Assembly (NCBI GenBank): GCA_949987565.1 | Contig: OX465109.1 | Coordinates: 16,902,092-16,966,091, forward strand | DNA length: 64,000 bases | Origin: Luidia sarsii | Lineage: Eukaryota; Echinodermata; Asteroidea; Paxillosida; Luidiidae | Direction: 5' to 3' | Shown here: one piece after another, positions 29,144 to 41,100 of the stretch | Position numbering within the stretch: the first letter of the stretch is position 1 | Layout of the letters: each line of letters starts with the position of its first letter | The notes under the pieces: generated by a model | Databases searched by the model: none | Told to the model about the DNA's origin: nothing | What the model saw: the letters and a program-made list of their open reading frames with translations, nothing else | Program-made: the position numbers and the translations under genes

Positions 29144-32100
29144 CTGTAGAATGTTTTAGTTGGAGAAAGAAAGAAAGAATTTGTTTAGAACATGGAAATT
29201 ATATGCCATTGACGTACGTTTCAACGTATCACGGGCAAGAACAGATGAACGTTTGTTGAAACACTGTCTTAGTTATATAAAAAAATGAGTTTGTGACTAG
29301 CAGTCCAACAATTCGGCTTCACTCTTTTTCAAAACATGTTTCGTCTCATAGCGCTTTGATCTGTTTCAGTAAAGGCGCTTTATAGATACCCGTTATTATT
29401 TGTATTCTCAAACAAAGAAAGGAAAAACAGACTGGGAATTTTTTGAACAAATTGAAAAATCAAAAAAAAAAACGCGACATGAACGGGATTCAAACACGAG
29501 ATCTCTGCAATAACGTACCAGTGCTCTCCCCTCTGAGTTATCCAGCTCTTAGATGGTCGCCTTTCCAAATTGTCAACTACGTAGTCTTTGCCGGGGAAGG
29601 GGGCGCCAGTCAGAAGTAATTCCACCATTAACTGCTGCATATGTTCAGGGATCACACCCCCGCTTTCATTCAGATGCAAACAACCAATTGTTGTAAACCT
29701 GGCGCCCCACCTGACGCCCCACCCCGGCAAAGACTAGTTTACTATTTGGGGAGGCCACCATCTAAGAACTGGACAGCTCAGATGGTAAGAGCGCTGGTAC
29801 GTTAACCCAGAGGTCTTGGGCTCAAGTCCCTGTCCAGTTAAAAGTTTCTTTGCCAAATTTTCAATGTATCATTATTATCATTATTATTATTTTATTGAGC
29901 AATGGTGTTGGTAAAAATATGAACCAGTGGTCAAAATCACAGTGCACTATGGATTTGAGTGACAAATTTTACCTGTAGTACTTCCCGTTCAGTTTGATTT
30001 CTAGAGTGAGATCCTGCGTCAGAAAGTTATGTTGGTCCTCCAGGCCCGCGCTCTCTTTCCCCCATCGCCTGGCCTTCTCCGTCAGCATCTCCACGCTCGC
30101 CTGCAGGTGGAGCTTCGCCCGGTAGTTGCCGGGACGCGCCTGCTGCATCTTCGTCGCCAGGCTGTTGCCCATGGCCGTGAGGAGCGCCAGGGCGCCCCCT
30201 TGGCCCTCCTTGGCGTGGATCAGTTCCTCCTGTCTCTGCCGCAGTCTCTCCAGCTTTCTTCCCTGCCAGGACAGCGGCCCCTGCTCTCTTGGCTCCAGGG
30301 ATGCAACCTCCGGTCCAGCCTCCTTGCCCCCCGTACGCTTGTCCTTTGTATCGCTGCTGACGGTGGCCGACTTTCCGCTCCCGTCTTCGTCTTGGTTTGT
30401 GTTTCTTTGGCGCTTTTTGTTGCCGTCTCCATTTTTGGAGCTCTTGCTCGTCTTACTCGGTTTCTTGTGCTGTACTTTGGCTGGTTTGGTGTAGAGGTCT
30501 CCCTTTGTCTTTGTCGATGCATCTTGCTCCTTTGTCTTTGTCGATGCATCTTGCTCCTTTGTCTTTGTCGATCCATCTTGCTCCTTTGTCTTTGTCGATG
30601 CATCTTGCTCCTTTGTCTTTGTCGATCCATCTTGCTCCTTTGTCTTTGTCGATCCTTTTTGCTCCTTTGTCTTTGTCGATCCTTCTTGCTCCTTTGTCTT
30701 TGTCGATCCATCTTGCTTATTTGTCTTTGTCAATTCATCTTGTTCTTTTGTCTTTGTCGATCCATCTTGCTCCTTTGTCTTTGTCGATCCTTTTTGCTCC
30801 TTTGTCTTTGTCGATCCTTCTTGCTCCTTTGTCTTTGTCGATCCATCTTGCTTATTTGTCTTTGTAAATTCATCTTGTTCTTTTGTCTTTGTCGATCCAT
30901 CTTGCTCCTTTGTCTTTGTCGATCCTTCTTGCTCCTTTGTCTTTGTCGATCCATCTTGCTCCTTTGTCTTTGTCGATCCATTTTGCTCATTTGTCTTTGA
31001 CAATTCATCTTGATCTTTTGTCTTTGTCGATCCATCTTGGTCCTTTGTCTTTGTCGATCCATCTTGCTCATTTGTCTTTGTCGATCCATCTTGTTCGTTT
31101 GTCTTTGTAGATCCATCTTGCTCCTTTGTCTTTGTCAGTCTGCCCTTCTCATTTGCCTTTTTCGAACCCTCGTCTTTGTTTGCCTTTGTCGAACCACTTT
31201 GTTTCATTGCCTTCGTCGAACCATTGTCCTTCTTCCCCTTTGTCGAGCTGTCTTGTTCCTTGACCTTTGTCAAGCTATCTTGTTTCATTGTCTTAGTCGA
31301 TCCATCTTGCCCCTTTGTCTTAGTCAAGCCAGCTTGCTCCTTTGTTTCAGTCGATCCATCTTGTTTATTTGCCATTGTTGAGCTATCGTCTTCCCTTTCC
31401 CTCTCCTTAGTGGTACCGTCTGCATTTTGTCGACTCTCATCATCTTTAGGCGGGGCATCACCTTTATGTTTAACCCCTGTCTTCTTTTTTGCCTTTTGAC
31501 TTTTCTCGCCGTTAATTCCGGTGTTTTCCTCCCCCGAAACATCTTCGATCTTCATCAGGTCCCCTCGAGCTTCCCGTGGTTTCTGCTTCGGTTTTTTAGA
31601 CTGTCTCTTGCCGGTGATTTTGACTTCGGGTCGTTTCTCGGCCTCCGTAGATCCTCCGTCCCCTTCCTGCTCTTTGCTCTCAGTCGAATTACATTCATCT
31701 CTACCGTCTGCTCTGTTGTTTGTGCTTGGCTTAGGACCTGCCTCAGACGAGGTTTGGTCTTTGGACTTTGCCTTCTTTTTCGAAGCGGTCGGCCTTTGGG
31801 CCGTGCTATTCGGATGCTTGCTCTGTTTCTGTCGCTTGTGGATGCGCGGACGCGGGGGGTCGACCTCGGCCGGGGGAGAGGACTCGATTTCGGACGAGGA
31901 GGACAAGCCGCTGTCCGTGGCCGGGTTGGCGGCCAGCAGCCGGCGGATCTTGTCCGCTTTGTACCACCACGCCTTGGCCAGCACGGCGCACATCTTCGTC
32001 TTGTTCATCACGTCCGGAGCCAGCCGGAGCAGGTCCCGGAACCGGCCGCAGTCGCCGTACTGCAGGGTGGCCGGCGCCGAGTTCTCGTCGAAGAGGGCCG

Positions 32101-35100
32101 GGTCGATGTCCGACGACTCTCGGAGGAGTTCCGCCCACGAGTCCACGGTGTCCTTCAGGCCGAGGGCGTTGAAGGACTGCTGCCAGCACAGCTCGCCGAT
32201 AGCGTCAAGGGGGTTGTTCGGCGACCGCTCCCCTCCCCTCTCCAGTGCCTCTCCCCTCCTCCTGACGTGGGCGTCCTTCATCCGCCTGAAGGAGTCGTCG
32301 TTGAAGTGCTCGTGCAGGACGTCGTAGATCTTCTCCCTGAAGTGCCTGGCCAGGAGCCGGAGGTACTCGATGAAGTCGAAGAAGTTGGCGAGGACGGCCC
32401 TGGTGGCCCGGTCCTGCGTCGAATTGGGCCCCACGTCCACCGCCTCCCGGAGCGCCCCCAGCGAGGTCAGCGTGGAGTTGCGGGGGACGAGTCGCTTCAG
32501 CTCCCGGTAGAGGCTGTCGAGGAACACCGGATGCTCGACGGCCGTGCGATGGTTGATGACAACGCCGCCGTCGACACGCTCGACTTCCATCTCGTAGAGG
32601 CCCAGCTGTCTGTGCACGGCGTGATTCTGTTTGTTTTGGCTTGCGCCCACCATCTCATCAGAGTGGGTCTGCCGGGAGGACAAATCACACAGAAAACCAA
32701 ATACAATACATTCTGCATTTTGAGAAAGCTCCCGCTAGAGTTGAAACATAAGATGCAGGGGGTGTATTTCACAAACCCTTATACGATGCATCGTATAAGA
32801 CGGGAAAACAAATCGTTAGTTGTGATACACCATACTGGTTTATGTTCATCGTTCATCGCCTTGCGATTGATCGATATGATGAGTTGCAGAGTACCGTACT
32901 CAAGAATACAAAAATAAGAACACAATTTCCACAATTCTTTTTAACATTCAGAACAATCGGTTTTAGGCTATACTGCCTCGTTCAGGCCTGCTGCATTTTG
33001 ACTGCGTTGCGATCAACGCAGCCAGAACGCTACCTGAACGCATGTGTACAGGTAGCGTTAATCAGTAAGGTATAGCGTTCGATTAGCTTCCATGGGTAGA
33101 CTGGGGTTACCCGTGAGTGAGCCTGCTCTCACGCATGGGCAAGGTAAGGGGGTAACTTATGACGTCAGAGCGACCCGAGGCTGACCGGGTTAGACCCAGG
33201 GAAAGCTAGCCGAACGCACCCTCAGACTAACTTATAAAAACGAACGGGTAGAACGTGCAGGGCGCACGCTTTTGAGGAGAGTCCCGCGTAAATAATTTCT
33301 GCCACTTTTTCACCATTATGTGGTACATTATGTGGTACTGGTCTCAATATTAGTCAATAAAAGAGATAAAAGTTGGTCAAAATCAATGAAAAACTCATTT
33401 CTGATGAAAGAAGCCCAAGTCATAATATTCAAACACTTGTTTAAAAGTGAAGTCAGTAACACAGTGATGCGTGCAATCAAATCGGTGGTTTACGATTACC
33501 ACATAATGGTTATGTCATGATGTTTGCGTCGAGGAGAATGTAATTCAATGAGGTTTTGCCCTTGCTCGACGTGATAAACACTGAATGCTCAGTGCTTTGC
33601 CCGGTGCCTGATACAAATATTTCAGGCAGCTCGGGCGGGATTCGAACCCGCGACTCCCGAATTCTTGTACGGACGTCTTCAGGAGTCGCGGGTTCGAATC
33701 CCGCCCGAGCTGCCTGAAGTATTCTTTTTATCAGGCACCGGGCAAAGCACTGAGCATTCAGTGTTTATCACGTCGAGCAAGGGCAAAACCTCATTGAATT
33801 ACATTCTCCTCGCCGCAAACATCATGACATAACCATTATGTGGTAATCGTGAACCACCGATTTGATTGCACGCATCACTGTGTTACTGACTTCCCTTCTA
33901 AACAAGTGTTTGAATGTGACTTGGGCTTCTTTCATCAGAAATGAGTTTTTCATTGATTCTGACCAACTTTTATCTCTTTTATTGACTGATATTGAGGCTA
34001 ATATTTGTTTTTATCTATGTCAAACAAAATAAAATTGTAGTCATTGTTTATACAGCATGAGGTATCGACATTCGAAAGTGTGAAATTACTCACTGCAATG
34101 TACAAGTAATCATCACGGCCCACATAAAACACAACTCTGTAAAATCTACCATAGAGCGCCCTCTATAGCCAGCACTATCGCGAACTAAAAAGTGACGATC
34201 GAGCGAATCACGCGTGATCACACTGGCTTGGTTGGTAGAGTGATGACTGTAACCATACCAACCCATATGCCCACAGCTTGGTTGGTAGAGTGATGACTGT
34301 AACCATACCAACCCATATGCTCACAGCTTGGTTGGTAGAGTGATGACTGTAACCATACCAACCCATATGCTCACAGCTTGGTAGAGTGATGACTGTAATC
34401 ATAACAACCCATATGCCCACAGCTTGGTAGAGTGATGACTGTAACCATACCAACCCATATGCTCACAGCTTGGTTGGTAGAGTGATGACTGTAACCATAC
34501 CAACCCATACGCTCACAGCTTGGTTGGTATAGAGTGATGACTGTAACCATACCAACCCATATGCTCACAGCTTGGTTGGTAGAGTGATGACTGTAACCAA
34601 GTTTCCTTGCTCTATGCTGTAACCATACCAACCCTTAGGCCTAATGCCCGCTGAGCAAAGAGCTTGGCCCTTCATCATTATAGCAAAGGTGTCGATATAT
34701 TAAAGCGAGGTAGCCCGAGGCCACGTGCTGTTAGCTGCTCCATGGAAATCCATAATTCAGGGCGTTAAAACCACTCCGGCAACCGCAGCGCCAACTGCGA
34801 ACTAAACTCGCCACACGAGACAAGGCTAACCTAACTTAGCCGCTGCTCGGGGTGAGAAGATATTACGGCTCGAGGCGAGACCAGCATGACGAATGGAAAT
34901 GATTATTACCGCTTCATATCACAAGCGCCTTCACTCATTGTGGGCGTCCCGTATTTGTCAAGTAGAAACGGTTCCTTTGGAAACCTCTATAAATAGACAC
35001 TCTATTGTTTTGGATTGTAGTTGGCACAATTTACTGCCGACCTTGCAGCAATGAAAACGGTACATCGTGCATGCGCTGAATAAGCCAGTTCGTTGGAAGC

Positions 35101-38100
35101 GAGCACAACGCATGCAAAAATCATGGCAGCGCGTTCAGTAACAAGCGCTGTGGCCTATATTAGGTGCAAAATTTATTTCTTAAGTTCCTGCTAGGATCGA
35201 AACGTCAGGCCCTTTCAATGTGCTGAGAACTGCATTTTGGTCATTCTAAGTGAGTAGAAATTGTCATTTTTTTAAAAGAATGTGTGCGATTCTGAATAGT
35301 CAACCGGGAACCAACCATTCACAAAGATATTTTGACATGGTGTCACCACAAACCAACGCTGAGTCAATTTTTAAGTCTACATTAACCAGGCTTTAAAGCC
35401 CTTTCACATCATTGGTAAGATCAAACAACAGAAATGTTCACAGATTTACATGAAACTTATACAGTTTGAAGATGGCTATAGTAGAAACCTCTCACTGAAA
35501 TATTTCTTCCTAAAATGTTGTAATTTTGGAGAAAAGAGTAAAAGAAAACGTTTACGCCTCACCGAGATCTAAACGTTTTTTCGGAACAATTCGTCGAATG
35601 CTGCATTTTCGCGAAACAAATGATGCGGTTTTTCACTATTATCTCGAGACTCGGTTGGCGGATTGAGCTGAAATGTTCACAGGTGTGCTATTACTTCATG
35701 CATATGTTGGATCAGACAACGTATGGATGCTATTCATTGACCTCGACCAATGTTGTGTTATCCCTTTAAGCCACAGGATAAAGTCTCTCGCCCTGCTCCC
35801 ATCTCATATCATCAATATTGATCAGTTATCGTATGCCACGCGACAGAAATACGGTCGCTGAGTTACCACTGCGCAAAACAAGACCCTAAAATGCAACAAA
35901 ATGTACAACGCTCCCGAGAATGCTACAACAATTAAACGAACGCACAAAAGAATAAAGCACGACAGAGACCAAACCATCAACATTTTGTGGCACAAAATAA
36001 GAGATACAAACAGATTCCCAGAAGATGGCTGAAATCAATACGGTCCGTACGGGGTATGCATGCCGTATAATTATAGGATTGTCCGTAGGCCTATTCATCC
36101 CGGTAAGTCACTCGGAAAATGCGTGGGTGGATCCTATACTGACAGATCTATAGTGCACCCATGCAGCTATAAAAGTGCATCTGAGAGACATACTGTATAA
36201 CAGTACCGACACATGACGCTTAACCACCGCCGTTGAGCCATGCTGGTACCCCGTAAATTGTGTAGGGACTATACAAGGACGTGTTTTGTAAACCAGCGTA
36301 GGTTAGGCTTATATAGGGCGCTACGGTTAGGGTTATGGTTACGGTTAGAGTTACAGTTCGGGTTGGGTTAGCGTTACTGGTAGAGTTAGGATTAGGATGA
36401 GGGTTAGGTTCAGGATTAGGGTTGTTAGGGTTAGGATTAGGATAAGGGTTAGGGTTGTTTCGTGCTTGTGCCTGTAACTACCTGAGAAATGCATGAATGA
36501 ATGAATGAATGAATGAATGAATGGGGGAGGCCTCAGCAAAACCTGTGGCTTCGCGCATGCGGTGGTTAGGGTCATAATCGTCGTGACGCTTTTTATGCCT
36601 CCGAGCATCTGAGCATGGCTGAGACGCCATCTTGACATCACCACAGACCGATTCCCACTCTGTAGTGAATTCCTGCAATAGCTGCGTTCTGCGCACATTA
36701 TACCTCAGTATATGCAACATTCCAAAGTCCATTCAACACCAATCCGGCTCAGTCTCTCGGTATACCTATATATACCGCGTATCCACTGGACTAGTCTTAT
36801 TTTGTAGCGTCCCCACCCCGGCAAAGACTACTGTTGACAGTATTTGGCCATCATCTAAGGGCTGGATAACTCAGACGGGAGAGCACTGGTACGTTAATAC
36901 AGATTGCCCAGTCAACGTTTTCTTTTTTCATTTGGACTTATTGTGGTTAAACTCACTGAGACAACGGTTTCGTTTCCGATTGTTTGGTCCTCTCGGAAGC
37001 TTTAACCGAGTTCGATGGTTACTTTTATCGGCCAACCTCTACCCAGTAAAATTAACCAGTGGTCGATTTCACCAAACTCATCGTAACTTACGATCGATTG
37101 CAAGGCAATGAGCGATGCACAGAAACCATTAGGTGTATCACAACTTACGATGGGTTATCCATCGTAAGCTGAGTTACGATGCATCGTAAGGCTTTGTGAA
37201 ATCCACCCCAGGTAACTTTAAATCGAGTCGATTAGTCCAGTGGAAACGCGTCACTCGGTAAAAAAGCCCCATGCACATCTGGCCAGAGAACAGTCTATAA
37301 TGTAGTGCCACTACAACACGCAGTGCACGGCTTCTGCATCAATAGCACGCACTACGATCGACCACGAACTCCTTCGCGATGGCAGCCACAATGTGGTTTC
37401 ATTTCGCGGGCTATGGTGGTCAATAATTATGTAACCTCAAAGGTCATTTCATATTGCCCGCTTGATTACTTTATATAACCAACGTCTCAGTTAAATTTAA
37501 TTCCCCATTGCTTTTAAAGCTCCTATAGTACACAACATTGGTCGAGGTCAAAGAAAGGCATCCATACGTTGTCTGATCCAACATATGCATGAAATAGCAC
37601 ACCTGTGAAAATTTCAGCTCAATCTGCCAACCGAGTCTCGAGAAAATCGTGAAAACTGCTTCAATTGTTTCGCGAAAATGCAGCATTCAACGCCGTACTG
37701 TTCCGAAAAATAGTTTAGATCTCGGTGAGACGTAAACGATTTCTTTTACTCTTTTCTCCCAAAATACAACATTTTAGGCAGAAATATTTCAGTGCGAGGT
37801 TTCTACTATAACCATCTTCAAACTGTATAAGTTTCATGTAAATCTGTTAACATTTCTGTTTTTCGATCTTACCAATGTTGTGTAGGAGCTTTAAAGTAGA
37901 CACAGCCAAGCACATTCTGTTGTCATCTAGTGATCTGAAGTGTACAAACACAATCATTGGCAAGCTTCTTTTTGTTAGTGGAGTCAGAAATAAAATTGGT
38001 CACCTTTTTCACTAAATAAAGATATCCTTATAAGAATGAGGGCGCTATTGTAAGGTCATGTCAGGAACCCACAGTTTAAAAAAATCATAAGGAGAACATT

Positions 38101-41100
38101 ACATTTCAAACTGCAATCTTTTAGTCCTTCTGGGTTAGGTTTGATGAAAAGCTGGAAAAAAACCAGAAATTTTCTTGTGTACACAACCAGTTGGGTTTCT
38201 GTTGCATGTTCCTGTGATGACATCACAAATTTGCTCATGAATATGATATATTCTCATTAGCAAAAGAACTGAAACCCCCCAGATGAAATACACCTCCAGA
38301 ACGTTAATGAGTGTGAAAAACAGTTCGATTGTTATAGCAACATCGCAGAACAGTTCTGTAGGGAAGATCGGAAGCATCCATTTCCATCACAGATTTCCTT
38401 CTAATTTACACGGTTTGTAGATGGTCATGATAGGTCATGACGGTCATGATTGAAATCTTACGGTCAGGGATACTGTACTTTTCGAGAAATCTTCCCTCAA
38501 ACATCAACGAATAGTTTTATTATTACTCGCGAGTAATAAACTATTTGTTTACACTACAGAACGGTGCGTAAACCGTGACGGTTTTTTGAATTGTTCCACT
38601 TTCTCAGATTACCATTAATTTTGAGCTAAAACCTTCGCAGTATTGCTTTTTTGGAACGTTTTATGGTTTAACAGTACACAAACTGTGGCAAACCTTTGAC
38701 CTTTACCAATGTTGTATAGGGCCTTTAAGTGATAACATGCTTATTGCAGAGACCCTTGGTCCAATAGAAACGCTGCTGTAATGCATCTTCGTGGGAAGAC
38801 GCGACTATCTAACCAATACATAATGGGTGATTGCAAGCGATTTGTTTTGAAGACAAAAGTAGGAACATTTCGGTTCCAGCCTAGTCAACCCGGCAAGGAT
38901 AGCCTGAGTAAGCCCGGGAGTCCATAGCTCAACCATGGAGCTATATAGCTTCATGGTTCAATCAAATCTTTGCTTTTGAAAGAAGAAAAAAGGACTTGCT
39001 CGTGTGGAAATGTCAGTCCTATTTACATTAACAAATCCCCCCCCCTCGAAATCAGCGAGACTGTTTGCCCGTGTTTGCATTCCGTCAAGTTCGCTTCAGT
39101 CGTAGTCAGGGGCGGTGGATATCATGGCAACGGCATGTCATGTTCAGGGACGACTAGCCTGTAGCCCGCCCCTCAGCCCAAACGTAATCAGAAAAGTAAT
39201 AACGCTTGAGACCACCAAAATACGGCTTGTTATCTGTACGAATCAACCACAATTTAGCTGTGACGGTAAAGATAACATAGGTCTATACCCTTGCACTGCT
39301 GGCCTCATATTAAGATATCAATCACTTTGCTAAAATAAACTAAGTTTACCCTTAAATCGGAGTATCTTCAATGTGTGTTTGCTCGGCTCGATGTAATAAG
39401 TACTGAGTGCTTTGCCCGATGCCTAATGAACACAAATCAGGCAGCTCGGGCGGGATTCGAACCCGCGACTTCCACTTTCTATAGACCTAGAACCTGAGAA
39501 CCACCTGACCACCCAGCTGGTCGAGGTCGTTTGGTGTATTCGAATAATGTTTATTGGTACCGCGTCGCATAATAGATATATCGGGAGGAATGATAGGCCT
39601 ATATAAACCAATAATTATTTAATAGGTCTAGGCCTATAGAGCATAGGAATATCTTCTGTGGACAGGATTTCGCTGTAATTTACGTAGACGTTCGTAATTT
39701 GTTTGACCTTGCAGACTGTCTATGGTATACATTTAACCATGGACTGTCAGTGCTGCACGTGAACAAATTCAGTTCGGCTAATCCGCTCATCTTCGGAACT
39801 CTGTTTAATATCTCCGGTCGCTGTCTCCATGCTCCATTGCCGCCCGGCGTTGCCACGGCAACGCGTCCCGTGTTGTGCGCACACAATTGGATTTAGTCAT
39901 CTAAATTATTCAGGATGCTATGTACAGGCCTAGCCGGCAATCTGAGTATATGGAGAGTATTATATCCCGAACGCACGCTTAATTAGGTCTTCATTATTTC
40001 TCATTCGGGAATTAAATCGATTCTGTCATAATGAGTATTGTGCGCAGAGGGTCGGGTCAAACCGAGTACAGGTATAAGCTTAGCGCTGTTTCATGGAGCT
40101 TTAAAAAAAGAGAGATAATTATGTAGAACGCTATTAACCGTTTCCCAACGCTTACGCACGCGTCATGAACATTCCTGAGGCGCGCTTTCTAGACGCACAG
40201 TTATGTCTTAGACCAATCACAATGTCACGCGGCAGCACTTAGCATGCTACCTTTTTGAAACTGAGGTCGTCTACGAAACGAAGTCTCGACGGGGCGTCTA
40301 GAGCTACAGGTCTAGGTCTTTCCCCTATTGGAAATACACGGAGATGCGAAGACAATAGCCCTAGCCGTAGCTCTGGAAGCCCGTGGCACGGCCTTAGGCT
40401 CGGACTTGGGCTTCGATCATAATTTTCTCTTACGCGTTATAATGTCACACCCATGCATCTCATAGAAACAAGCATTTGGCCCCAGTTTCTTGGCAAAAAA
40501 ACCTTCGGCAAATTTGGCGACCAACCACAATCTGGTTTTTCGGGTTTTGTCAGACGAAGACGAAGCCTGAGCACGAGCCCGCTCCGTAGATGGCCTGAAT
40601 GTCTTGCATCACGGTACAATGTTATCTCAATGAAGATAAATCAGGTTTTTGCTTGAGGATGTTTGCTTCAGCAAGTAGGAGTCGCGGGTTGGAATCAATT
40701 CTTTCGAGAGAATTCACATTTCCATGCTCACCAATTAGGCCTACCTGAACTAAACATCTACACTGATGTAGAGTTAGAGCCTAATATTTTGTGTGTTTCA
40801 CTCTCATGTCCAACAGCCATTTACCAACTCAAGACGATCGTCGTCACATTATGTATATGAGGACAGGGGAAGATCTGCGGTGACATCATGTTCACCATCT
40901 GTTGTGACGAGGGGCAGAGTATATACACACAGATATACATTATACATATACATACGGGACCTTTTCAGAACCGCGCTCCATGCGAACTCCTCACAGGATG
41001 TACATGGTATCACTGCAAATCTTCCACTGTATACCCCCACGGTGCTGACTGTGATTATTATTCATACTGAGCAGCTTTATGTAGCCTGACTGGTCTCGTT

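Noticed and set aside
32669..32683. Start codon MSSRQ for gene A
   Set aside because: It lies within the acceptor tract TTTGTCCTCCCGGCAG and is probably intronic read-through.
30029..32917. Long plus-strand frames of 323 and 496 residues, the first full of CLCRSILL repeats
   Set aside because: They are antisense to gene A exon 2 and its 27-bp array.
34988..35080. TATA-box promoter of a small gene
   Set aside because: TATAAATA is present but only a nine-codon frame follows, and no RNA gene features were recognised.
36478..36732. Minus-strand frame with AAGATGGCG start (MASQPCSDARRHKKRHDDY) as gene A exon 1
   Set aside because: The start context is attractive, but candidate donors leave phase 1 or 2, while gene A exon 2 needs phase 0. 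The frame then runs into a (GAAT)n repeat.
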